Assembly: GCA_022432975.1 (NCBI GenBank)
Contig: CM039502.1
Location: forward strand, 13,423,143 to 13,487,142
Direction: 5' to 3'
Length of the DNA stretch: 64,000 nt
Source: Begonia masoniana
Taxonomy: Eukaryota > Streptophyta > Magnoliopsida > Cucurbitales > Begoniaceae
Position numbers and translations under genes: made by a program. Under the pieces are notes generated by a model, which had not been told where the DNA came from, searched no databases, and saw only the letters and a list, made by a program, of their open reading frames with translations. Below are positions 1 to 15,758 of this stretch, in pieces (the first letter of the stretch is position 1; each line of letters begins with the position of its first letter).

Positions 1-5560
<5,560 letters not shown>

Positions 5561-5562
5561 TT

Positions 5563-6548
5563 ATCAGTTGAAGCAATCAATATCAGCCCTGAAGCAAGAA
5601 AATACGTCTGTCTCTTCATATTTCACTCAGCTCAAATCTCTATGGGATGAACTCAATTCCATTGCCCCTGTCACTCCATGTATTTGTGCTAGCGCTAAAA
5701 TTCTCATTGAACACCAAAATCAAGATCGGGTAATGGAGTTTCTTCAAGGAATCCATGATCGTTTTTCGGCTATTCGGAGTCAAATTCTTTTGATGGAACC
5801 GTTTCCATCTGTTCAACGGATCTATAATTTAATACGCCAAGAAGAAAAACAACAGGAGATTCACATTCAAAGTATTCCTACCGTCGATTCGGCGGCATTT
5901 CAAGCATCGAGGCCTCAATCTCGACCTCTTGGAAAGCGCCTAACGTCTTTTTTGCAATCACTGTAATAAGCTTGGTCATACTCGAGCTACTTGTTTTCAA
6001 ATCCATGGTTTCCCAGACAAGCAAATAAAGAAATCAGAATCTCCACAATCTACATCCGCTGTTTTTGCTAGTCATTTCACACCTGATCAATATCAAAAGA
6101 TTCTTGACATTTTGGTCAAAGAAGATTCTACCATGCCATCAACTCATTTGGCAGGTACAATCCTTACTTGTTTATCTAATGATTGGATTATAGATTCAGG
6201 AGCTTCTAGTCACATATGCACATCTCTATCACAATTTAGTTCATATTATTCCATTAATAAACAAATGTCAGTACAGTTACCTGATGGATCTCGAGCATCT
6301 GTGACACACATAGGCAAAATTCATTGTTCACCCTCACTCACTCTCACAAATGTTTTCCATATTCCTTCATTTAAATTCAATTTATTATCTGTGTCACAGT
6401 TGACAAAATCAACTAATTGTGATGTCATATTTTCAAATTCTGAATGCATCTTTCAGGACTGATTGACGAAACAGAAGATTGGTTTGGGTAGGATCCACAA
6501 TGGTCTTTATTATCTGGATTCGAATTTCGGTTCTTCTCTTTCTTTCAA
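5563..6548 (+). pseudogene. Copia gag C-terminal part and protease, frameshifted
   Basis: The frame 5568-5966 reads as the Copia gag domain (motif SVSSYFTQLKSLWDELN, then FLQGIHDRFSAIRSQIL). It hits a stop at 5964. Near 5945 the frame must change for a CCHC zinc knuckle (CNHCNKLGHTRATC, C-X2-C-X4-H-X4-C) to be read; that segment continues into the protease with the active-site motif WIIDSGASSHIC near 6184 and the typical tail NLLSVSQLT. The protease frame stops at 6462, and a further segment resembling the region before integrase (GLGRIHNGLYYLD) follows in another frame until the solo LTR insertion at 6549. The N-terminus of gag is lost in the poly-T. This is a dead fragment. Confidence 0.85.
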
Positions 6549-9338
6549 TGTAACGCCCCGAGTTATCTAAACCCGGTTTGCTACTCAACACACTGAACCG
6601 AACCATGACGACTTGATACTAATTTAAAAATATTTCACTCGACAGTCAAAATTTGACATTTTCTAAAACTCGATGTATTTTAAAACTTGCAGCGGAAATC
6701 AATCGAACATCAATGCAGTTATATAATCTGTGAAAACATTTTAAAATAATTGTTGGGAGTGTTAAGAATAATGGGCCAAAAATATAAAGCTCTAAAAATG
6801 TAGAATACCATGACTTGCAGAGTCAAACATCTCCGACGTAAGTCACACAAGAAGCAGAAATAGAAAATAGGAGGCCTCTACCGATGACGTCAGCCGGATG
6901 ACTCCTTCATCCAACATCTGCCGATCGCTAGACGACAGAACTTACCACTTTCATCTACCGATGACGTCAGCCGGATGACTCCTTCATCCAACATCTGCCG
7001 ATCGCTAGACGACAGAACTTACCACTTTCATCTACCGATGACGTCAGCCGGATGACTCCTTCATCCAACATCTGCCGATCGCTAGACGACAGAACTTACC
7101 ACTTTCATCTACCGATGACGTCAGCCGGATGACTCCTTCATCCAACATCTGCCGATCGCTAGACGACAGAACTTACCACTTTCATCTACCGATGACGTCA
7201 GCCGGATGACTCCTTCATCCAACATCTGCCGATCGCTAGACGACAGAACTTACCACTTTCATCTACCGATGACGTCAGCCGGATGACTCCTTCATCCAAC
7301 ATCTGCCGATCGCTAGACGACAGAACTTACCACTTTCATCTACCGATGACGTCAGCCGGATGACTCCTTCATCCAACATCTGCCGATCGCTAGACGACAG
7401 AACTTACCACTTTCATCTACCGATGACGTCAGCCGGATGACTCCTTCATCCAACATCTGCCGATCGCTAGACGACAGAACTTACCACTTTCATCTACCGA
7501 TGACGTCAGCCGGATGACTCCTTCATCCAACATCTGCCGATCGCTAGACGACAGAACTTACCACTTTCATCTACCGATGACGTCAGCCGGATGACTCCTT
7601 CATCCAACATCTGCCGATCGCTAGACGACAGAACTTACCACTTTCATCTACCGATGACGTCAGCCGGATGACTCCTTCATCCAACATCTGCCGATCGCTA
7701 GACGACAGAACTTACCACTTTCATCTACCGATGACGTCAGCCGGATGACTCCTTCATCCAACATCTGCCGATCGCTAGACGACAGAACTTACCACTTTCA
7801 TCTACCGATGACGTCAGCCGGATGACTCCTTCATCCAACATCTGCCGATCGCTAGACGACAGAACTTACCACTTTCATCTACCGATGACGTCAGCCGGAT
7901 GACTCCTTCATCCAACATCTGCCGATCGCTGCCGATAGACTTCAGAACAGCAATTCTGCTGTATTCCAAGAAAGCTCTGACTATCAAGGATTAAGCATTT
8001 TACTAAGACCAATCAGAGACAGATCAAATCATTGCATCACTCAAATCCGGTAGGAAAACAGTATTTTCAAACCCAACAGAACACTATTATCAAAGATTGT
8101 CAGAATGTATTCAAAGTTTTGAAAACACTACTATCATAAAATTTTCAGAAAAAGAAACATCTATACTGAACTAGTTACTCCCAACTCAACACCTGCAGCC
8201 ATGGATTAAACCGCCTCAACAGATGGCCAAACCGATGCCTGAAAATGCTCCTCCAACCAGCCTGGTCCTCTTATCGGTCGGTAAACACACCTTCAGTAAC
8301 TTCTTCACCTACATCACAAACTCATCTATTAGCCTAATGCTAAGCAAGTAGAGCAATGAATGAAATGAATTAATGAAACAAAAATTTCCCTAAACATGCA
8401 TTCTCTACTTTCTCATCTCAGTTGTATTCAAATTTGTTCTCTGTGGATCCCTCTGTACGATGGGAAAGTGGATCAGTCATCCCCCAAAGCATACATCCTC
8501 TGATCTCAATTAAGGGACGGATTAATTCCCTTAACAGTTAACTGGTCTAATCCCCCTGTAGGATTGGGAAGTAGATCACTTTTCCCAAAACCTCAATCCT
8601 CTGTTCTCAATTAAGGGGCAGATTAATCCCCCTTAACAGTTGTTCTGATCATCCTGCTCACATTTACCATGCGTTTCATGTAAATTCATTTTCGTAATCT
8701 TTCAAAACATGATGCATGACAACTGGAAATAAACATACAAACATACATAAATCCTACTGTTTGTGATGTAGGCCCGAAGGCACAAACAAACTCTACTTAC
8801 CTGGCTCCCTGAAAATCGCTCGGCTAAATGCTACTTCAGAAGCTCGCTCACCTAAAATCATAATAGTACATATATCAAACTTTCACTAAACTTCGCAGAA
8901 TCAATACAGGAGTTTGAGGAACCAAATTTGAAACCCCACAACTCGGGTATTCTCAATAGTCGCTCAGCCCGAACCTACTCTAAATCACAACATTCCTCGA
9001 AACTCCTCACATTGTACTCCCTCAGGTATCTAACTACTAAAATCGCAAGAAAACAAGGAGGGCTTACCTAGGTTGAAGGAGAATCGGGCAGGAGAATCGC
9101 CTAGAGATTTCTGCCGTTCGAGCTGAAGACCGAAAGGGAAAGAAAATGAGTAGTGGTGGCGGCTACTCTAAACTTTTTGCCTTAAATACCTTATCCACTT
9201 TCAAATTTGCCAATTACCCTTATGCCCTTACTTACTCATTCTTCAACCTAACCTACATTATACTAAAATTTCATTAATCGATTATACTTAATAGATTTAT
9301 CTGTTATTTTAAATTTTTAATTAAAGTCGGGTGTTACA
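6549..9338 (-). mobile_element. Tekay-like (Ty3/Gypsy) solo LTR, 2790 bp, TSD TTCAA
   Basis: The element begins TGTAACGCCCCGA and ends TCGGGTGTTACA, so its ends form a TG..CA inverted pair, and it is flanked by the 5-bp duplication TTCAA (6544-6548 and 9339-9343). Five-bp TSD, TG..CA ends and no coding region fit a solo LTR. Long LTRs with TGTAAC-pyrimidine-rich ends are known for the Tekay/Del chromovirus lineage. Orientation is inferred as minus: on that strand a TATA-like box (complement of 9178-9191) precedes a GC-richer leader with a splice-donor-like AGGTAAG (complement of about 9066-9072). A 77-bp tandem array occupies 6877-7932. It could instead be a LARD or TRIM-type non-autonomous element, but no internal LTR pair is visible. 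Confidence 0.75.
6877..7932. repeat. 77-bp tandem array, about 13.7 copies, in the solo LTR
   Basis: Units start at 6877, 6954, 7031 and every 77 nt to 7878, with a partial last copy. The copies I compared by eye are identical. Each unit carries the perfect 8-bp palindrome TGACGTCA (a CRE/bZIP-type core), the core CTGCCGATCGCTAGACGAC and the sequence CTACCGATGACG. The last two resemble stretches of the Sirevirus LTR in this window (for example near 12054-12070 and 22043). Confidence 0.95.
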
Positions 9339-9343
9339 TTCAA

Positions 9344-11856
9344 GTAATGTAATAAACATGATATTTGGCCCATTTGCCATGATCATCAATCTAGGCCTAG
9401 TTTAGTTTATGATTCTGCATTTTCATTCAAACATTGTAATAAGTTTGATCTATGGCATGTTCGCTTTGGTTATCCATCTAAGTCTCGTTTTGATTTCATT
9501 TGTCGAAATTCTTCAATTCTTAATGCAAATAAAAATTTTATTTGTGACATATGCCCGCGTGCTAAACAATCACGCCTTTCTTTTTATCCAAGTACATCTT
9601 GTTCTTCTAATTGTTTTGAACTTATTCATATCGACATTTGGGGCCTTTTCTCCACACTTTCCAAAAATGGATCACATTATTTCTTGACTATTGTTGATGA
9701 TTATTCAAGATGCACATGGGTTTATCTCATGAAACATAAGTCTGAAACTTATAATATGTTGATCCATTTTTTTAATCAAATCAATCGCCAATTTAACACA
9801 AAAATTTCTCGAATTCAATCTGGCAATGGGGACATTTTTCTTCCTCAACTTTAAATTATTCGTTCTGATAATGGATCTGAATTTCTCTCTACAAAAATTC
9901 AAACATGGTTTCATGAACATGGTATTATTCACCAACGCAGTTGCGTTGCGACCCCACAACAAAATGGCATCGTTGAACGTAAACACCGACATCTACTTGA
10001 TGTCGCACAAGCTTTACGATTTCAAGCAGATCTACCACTTTCCTTTTGGGGTGAATGCATTCTCACCGCTGCCTTCCTAATCAACAAACTTCCTACACCA
10101 ATCCTTAGATATAAATCACCTCACCAAGTTTTGCTTGGCACCAATCCATCTTATTCCTCACTTCGTGTTTTTGGATGCTTGTGTTTTGCTAAAAACATGA
10201 ATATTCAACATAAATGCGATGATAGAGCCAAACCTGGTATTTTTATTGGTTACCCATACGGCCAAAAAGGTTATCGCATTTATGATTTTATAACTCAACA
10301 AATTTATGTTTCTCGCGATGTCATTTTCCACGAGAACATATTTCCTTATCACGATCTTATATCGACAAAATCTAGTAATTCCATTTCCATTACTCCAATC
10401 AACGATGATGGAAATGTTCCTTATCCTACCTCACCAGCACTTGACTCTTGTACGGATTCTCAAAATAATTCCAGCACTCATCCAATTCAAATTGAGACAT
10501 CCACAAATTCATCCACTAACAATCCTAATTTTTCTCCATTAGATAATATAGTTTCAGAAGATACAACTCACCCTTCAGTGGTTCATAATCGTCCTCAGCG
10601 TACTCATCGTCCACCTACTCGACTCAGTGATTATGTTTGCAATAATGTTTCTTTTTCCACTGATTATCCGCTAACTAATTATTTTTCATTGTCTCATTTC
10701 CATCCATCTCATCAGATTTTTCTCACTAAGGTGATTGACAATTATGTACCAAGTTCTTACTCTGAAGCCATGAAATCTGTTGCTTGGCGCAATGCTATGG
10801 CTAAAGAAATTAAAGCCCTTGAATCAAATAACACTTGGTCCTTATGCCAACTTCCCACTGGCAAAATACCCATTGGCTGTAAATGGGTCTTCATAATCAA
10901 ATATAAATCAGATGGTTCTATTGAGAGGCATAAAGCTCGTTTGGTCGCAAAAGGTTATACTCAAGTTGAAGACATTGATTATCACGATACCTTCGCACCT
11001 GTGGCCAAACTTGTCACCGTTCGTCTCCTTCTCTCAGTTGCGGCCATTAACAATTGGTCTTTATTTCAACTTGATGTCAATAATGCTTTTCTTCACGGCG
11101 ATCTTGATGAAGAAGTATACATGAAACTTCCCCCAGGGATTTTCACGAAAGGGGGAGACTCGTGTTTGTCTATTAAATAAATCTCCATACGGCCTCAAAC
11201 AAGCTTCTCGTCAATGGTTTTCTAAATTTTCTAACACTCTTCTTAATCAAGGTTTTCAACAATCAATTTCTGATTATAGTCTTTTTACATATCATCGTGC
11301 CCAAATTTCCATTTTTATCCTCGTCTACGTCGATGATATCATTATCACTGGCAACAATAATCATGTCATCTCTGACATCAAACAATTCCTTGCTCAATCT
11401 TTTTCTATCAAAGATCTTGGCACACTTCGTTATTTTTTGGGTATTGAAGTATCTCGTTCAACAAAGGAAATTTTTCTATGTCAACGAAAATATACCCTTG
11501 ATATCCTATCTGATTCTGGCATGACAGGTTCTCGCCCATCCGACTTTCCTATGGAACAAAATCTTCGCTTACGTCCAACAGATGGTAATCCACTTCCTGA
11601 TCCGACAATCTATCGTCGCCTCATTGGTCATCTTTTATACCTCACTGTAACACGACCCGACATCCAATATGCTGTTAATACTCTCAGTCAATTCATGCAA
11701 TCTCCACATTCCTCTCATCTAGATGCTGTGAATCGGGTTCTCCGTTACCTTAAAGGTATAGTTGGTAATGGTTTATTTCTCTCTGCATTTAGTTCTCTTA
11801 CTCTAGTTGGTTATGCAGATTCTGACTGGGCTAGTTGTCCTACTACTCGTCGGTTT
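9344..11856 (+). pseudogene. Copia integrase and reverse transcriptase, multiply frameshifted
   Basis: After the solo LTR the host Copia resumes. A pre-integrase segment (DLWHVRFGYPSKSRF, about 9444) leads into the integrase zinc-binding and core parts in shifting frames: HIDIWG near 9625, SDNGSEF near 9867, and [13 protein letters not shown] near 9958. The frame 10131-11180 covers the integrase C-terminal region ([25 protein letters not shown]) and the start of the reverse transcriptase ([31 protein letters not shown]). It breaks near 11150 at a G-rich run; the next frame holds PYGLKQASRQW, YVDDIIITGNN with the catalytic Asp pair, and SRPSD to the start of RNase H (GYADSDWASC). The Sirevirus element splits the RNase H domain at 11857. 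Confidence 0.88.
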
Positions 11857-12185
11857 TGTTGACTTATAGATTGTTTAAGTCATAATTTGTTTTTGATTAT
11901 GTATTTGTATAATTAGTGTACAATTTGATTATGTGTATTTAAAGAGAATAATGAATATGAGTTTATTTGGAAATACCCTTGAAAAGGGTATTTTAGTTGT
12001 CTAATAAATCGGTTTGAGTATACAGAATCAAATAGCAAAACAGGCTTGCATATACCGATCGCTACACGACAAAGAAATGATGCATCTGCCGATAGCGTTT
12101 TTGAAGACATCTGCCGATGTCATGTCAAGGTGCATTTGCCGATAGCTGTTGAAGCTACTCCTGCCGATGCTTGAAGTCATCTGCC

Positions 12186-12425
12186 GATAGCGTTTTGAAG
12201 TCATCTGCCGATAGCGTTTTGAAGTCATCTGCCGATAGCGTTTTGAAGTCATCTGCCGATAGCGTTTTGAAGTCATCTGCCGATAGCGTTTTGAAGTCAT
12301 CTGCCGATAGCGTTTTGAAGTCATCTGCCGATAGCGTTTTGAAGTCATCTGCCGATAGCGTTTTGAAGTCATCTGCCGATAGCGTTTTGAAGTCATCTGC
12401 CGATAGCGTTTTGAAGTCATCTGCC
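12186..12425. repeat. 24-bp minisatellite, 10 copies (5' LTR block 1)
   Basis: The unit GATAGCGTTTTGAAGTCATC followed by TGCC repeats ten times with no change seen, then grades into variant units (GATGGTGTTTGAAG, GATGATAGTTGAAG). Because 24 is a multiple of 3, several frames stay open; they encode octapeptide repeats that are not genes. Confidence 0.96.
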
Positions 12426-12598
12426 GATGGTGTTTGAAGCCACATCTGCCGATGATAGTTGAAGACACATCTGCCGATGATAGTTGAAGACACATCTGCC
12501 GATGATGTTTGAAGCAGCTCCTGCCGATTGACTAAACGACAAAAGGAGATGCTAACTAAAGCATGCACCTGCCGATAAAATTTAAGGATGCATCTGCC

Positions 12599-13150
12599 GA
12601 TAGCGTTTTGAAGTCATCTGCCGATAGCGTTTTGAAGTCATCTGCCGATAGCGTTTTGAAGTCATCTGCCGATAGCGTTTTGAAGTCATCTGCCGATAGC
12701 GTTTTGAAGTCATCTGCCGATAGCGTTTTGAAGTCATCTGCCGATAGCGTTTTGAAGTCATCTGCCGATAGCGTTTTGAAGTCATCTGCCGATAGCGTTT
12801 TGAAGTCATCTGCCGATAGCGTTTTGAAGTCATCTGCCGATAGCGTTTTGAAGTCATCTGCCGATAGCGTTTTGAAGTCATCTGCCGATAGCGTTTTGAA
12901 GTCATCTGCCGATAGCGTTTTGAAGTCATCTGCCGATAGCGTTTTGAAGTCATCTGCCGATAGCGTTTTGAAGTCATCTGCCGATAGCGTTTTGAAGTCA
13001 TCTGCCGATAGCGTTTTGAAGTCATCTGCCGATAGCGTTTTGAAGTCATCTGCCGATAGCGTTTTGAAGTCATCTGCCGATAGCGTTTTGAAGTCATCTG
13101 CCGATAGCGTTTTGAAGTCATCTGCCGATAGCGTTTTGAAGTCATCTGCC
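12599..13150. repeat. 24-bp minisatellite, 23 copies (5' LTR block 2)
   Basis: The same 24-bp unit as at 12186-12425, in 23 copies that look identical. It is flanked by the same variant units as block 1, so blocks 1 and 2 arose by duplication of a larger segment with different copy number. Confidence 0.96.
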
Positions 13151-13636
13151 GATGGTGTTTGAAGCCACATCTGCCGATGATATTTGAAAACACATCTGCC
13201 GATGATAGTTGAAGACACATCTGCCGATGATGTTTGAAGCAGCTCCTGCCGATTGACTAAACGACAAAAGGAGATGCTAACTAAAGCATGCACCTGCCGA
13301 TAAAATTTAAGGATGCATCTGCCGATGAAATTTAAGGATGCATCTGCCGATGGAATTTAAGGATACATCTGCCGATGGCATTCAAAGCTGCATCCACCGA
13401 TGACGTGTCTCTGCTTCATTAGTTGCATCTGCCGGTGAACTTCCGCCAAAATTCAAAGCTAGCCGCGAAGCTACAGTGACGTCGTTTTCAGCATTAACTC
13501 CAGACCTTTAATGGCGACGACAAACAACATTTTCAGAAGCAACGGATAGCTGCTTCAGTACGGATGCTTCCCAACGGTAACATTTTAACATTTGAAGAAA
13601 GAAGCATTCAATTCTCTGAAGCAATTTTATACAGAG

Positions 13637-13644
13637 TATATAAG
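13637..13644 (+). promoter_or_regulatory. TATA box of the Sirevirus 5' LTR
   Basis: TATATAAG lies downstream of the satellites and upstream of a leader. The same box is seen in the reverse solo LTR near 40868, which supports its conservation. The 3' LTR has lost this segment. Confidence 0.6.
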
Positions 13645-14121
13645 CAGAAGAAAAGGCTCGAAGACTAACTTTTGCTAATTTGAATTCTGAGCCCTAACTG
13701 CGAAAGTTATTTTTTCACACTCTGTATTCTTCTCTACATCTCTCAATCCTAACTTGAGATTCATTTTTGTGAGATTGTAGTCTGAGCTTAATATTTTACA
13801 AACTCAAACTTGTAACGGCAGTGGATTGACGCCCGTGAAGTTCAATCCAAATCTGTAAAGGCAGTTGATCGGAGCCCGGAATCCCTTTCTCGTGAGGAGA
13901 AGGGTAAGGATCTTCAAGGGGTGAGCCTTGGAGCGTGGACGTAGGCAGTTTGGCCGAACCACGTAAAAAGTACTGGTGTTGAATCTCTCTTACTCTCTCT
14001 TTATTTTTGATATTACCTTATTTGCTATTAAACTAATTAAGAGAGTAACACTAATTAAGTATTAGATTAATTTTTTAAAAGTCTAATTCACCCCCCTCTT
14101 AGACAATTCCGGTCCTTCAAT

Positions 14122-14137
14122 TGGTATCAGAGAGAGG
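14122..14137 (+). promoter_or_regulatory. Primer-binding site (tRNA-Met)
   Basis: TGGTATCAGAGAGAGG, two bases after the 5' LTR end, matches the plant initiator-tRNA-Met primer site used by most Copia elements. It fixes the LTR boundary at 14119. Confidence 0.85.
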
Positions 14138-14190
14138 TTATCTTTGTCTAAGCTGTAGGTAAACGTTCTGCGTTATATTCTGCTATTACA

Positions 14191-15750
14191 ATGGCATTCA
14201 ACACTAACACATCACAAATAGAAGGTCAAGCAACCAATAGACCTCCATTCTTTGATGGTAGTGATTATGTCTATTGGAAGGCTAGAATGAAAATATTCAT
14301 TCAAGCCATAGACTATGAAACGTGGTGTATTATAGAGAATGGTCCTTTTAAGGCCATGAAAACTGTTGATGGGCAAAGTATCCTTAAGGACTCTTCTGAG
14401 TTAACAGAGTCCGATAAGAGAAATATGAGCCTTAATGCTAAGGCTGTAAACACCTTGTACTGTGCTCTAAATAGAGATGAATTCAATAGAGTGCAAGGGT
14501 GTGAAAGTACTCAAGAAATTTGGCACTTATTAGAAGTCACACATGAGGGAACTAACCAAGTAAAGGAGAGTAAATTGAGCATGTTATTGTTTACCATGGA
14601 AAAAGATGAGTCTATTTCTTCAATGTTTACTCGTTTCACTAACATTACTAATGGGTTAAAAGTACTTGGTAAGATGTATTCAGGTGAAGAGTTAATTAGG
14701 AAAATTTTGAGATGTTTACCAAGAGCTTGGCAACCAAAGGTGACGGCAATACAAGAGGCACGGGATCTTAAGGTTCTCAAGCTTGAGGAACTCATTGGCT
14801 CTCTAATGACTCATGAGATAACCATGAGGGCCAATGACAAGGAGGATCTCAAAGAAAAAGAGATCTCCAAGAGAAAGGACATAGCTCTCAAGGCCTCATC
14901 GAGCAAGCCTGATGAATCTGAGGAAGAAGAAGAAGATGAGGACATTGCCCTCATTACCAGGAGATTCAGCAAATTCCTGCAACGAAAGAGGATGCAGGGA
15001 AAAAGATTTCCAAATGGTGAAAAGTCTCAAAAGGACAAGGAAATCACGTGTTTTGGGTGTGGAAAGCCTGGACATATGAAGGCAGATTGTCCACAAGCAA
15101 AGAAGGGTCCCAAGAAGTTCAAGAAAAGGGCAATGAAGGCCACTTGGGACGATAGTGAAGAAGATACCTCTTCATCAGAGGATGAGGAAGTAGCAAACCT
15201 GTGCTTTATGGCACACGAGGACAAGGTTAGTTCTTCTTCCTCTAGTATTATTAGTGACAGTGATATTGATGACGATGAAGATAATCTAATTGATGCTTTC
15301 AATGATTTAGTTAAACAGTTTGGCATGTTAAAAACTAAATACAATACTTTGAAAAAGGAAAACGCAAACATGGTAGAAATACATGCCGAGAAAACTAATT
15401 TGCATGTCAAAGAGATTGATGATCTTAAAAGCAAAAATGAAGATTTGAATAATATTATTCTGAACTTCACTAAGGCTGAAAAATTATTTAAGATGGTAAT
15501 AGCAGGTCAGAGAGCAAATTTTGACAAGACCGGATTAGGGTATGACAAGTCTAATAAAAGGAAAGCTTTTAAAAACTTCTTTGTTAAACCCTCTGTCTGT
15601 CATGCATGTAATGAAGCTGGACATAAATCTTTTGTATGTCCGCTAAAAGCAAACTATATGAAATCAACTGGTAAATTCCAATGGGTTCCTAAGGGAACCA
15701 GACCTAACACTAGGACCCAAAAGATTTGGGTACCTAAGAAGACAACCTGA
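14191..15750 (+). CDS. Sirevirus Gag polyprotein, 519 aa
   Basis: Structural protein that forms the virus-like particle and binds element RNA. The N-terminal part (residues 15-220) matches the plant Copia gag family (motifs [17 protein letters not shown] and [19 protein letters not shown]). It is followed by an acidic linker ([13 protein letters not shown], about 247-258) and a first CCHC knuckle [14 protein letters not shown] near residue 288. A serine/acid-rich stretch and a predicted coiled-coil (about 365-435) lead to a second CCHC knuckle [14 protein letters not shown] near residue 470. Two knuckles and more than 500 residues are long for Copia gag but usual for Sireviruses. The start ATG lies 72 nt after the LTR. 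It is intact. The stop is TGA at 15748-15750, and pol follows in a different frame (-1). Confidence 0.9.
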   Translation: MAFNTNTSQIEGQATNRPPFFDGSDYVYWKARMKIFIQAIDYETWCIIENGPFKAMKTVDGQSILKDSSELTESDKRNMSLNAKAVNTLYCALNRDEFNRVQGCESTQEIWHLLEVTHEGTNQVKESKLSMLLFTMEKDESISSMFTRFTNITNGLKVLGKMYSGEELIRKILRCLPRAWQPKVTAIQEARDLKVLKLEELIGSLMTHEITMRANDKEDLKEKEISKRKDIALKASSSKPDESEEEEEDEDIALITRRFSKFLQRKRMQGKRFPNGEKSQKDKEITCFGCGKPGHMKADCPQAKKGPKKFKKRAMKATWDDSEEDTSSSEDEEVANLCFMAHEDKVSSSSSSIISDSDIDDDEDNLIDAFNDLVKQFGMLKTKYNTLKKENANMVEIHAEKTNLHVKEIDDLKSKNEDLNNIILNFTKAEKLFKMVIAGQRANFDKTGLGYDKSNKRKAFKNFFVKPSVCHACNEAGHKSFVCPLKANYMKSTGKFQWVPKGTRPNTRTQKIWVPKKTT

Positions 15751-15758
15751 TTTCTGTT

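Larger units (their letters stand above)
11857..14119 (+). repeat. Sirevirus 5' LTR (2263 bp)
   Basis: Begins TGTTGACTTATAG and ends CCGGTCCTTCA, directly before the tRNA-Met primer site. It includes two blocks of a 24-bp minisatellite, a roughly 170-bp motif-rich segment present twice about 725 bp apart (near 12427-12600 and 13151-13325), a TATATAAG promoter box at 13637-13644, and a leader typical of this lineage (near 13800-13980). The full U3-R-U5 organisation is present, unlike in the 3' LTR. Confidence 0.92.

Noticed and set aside
12028..13293. Long overlapping open frames on both strands with octapeptide repeats
   Set aside because: The 24-bp unit has no stop in several frames, so open frames arise automatically. 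They occur on both strands and change with copy number.
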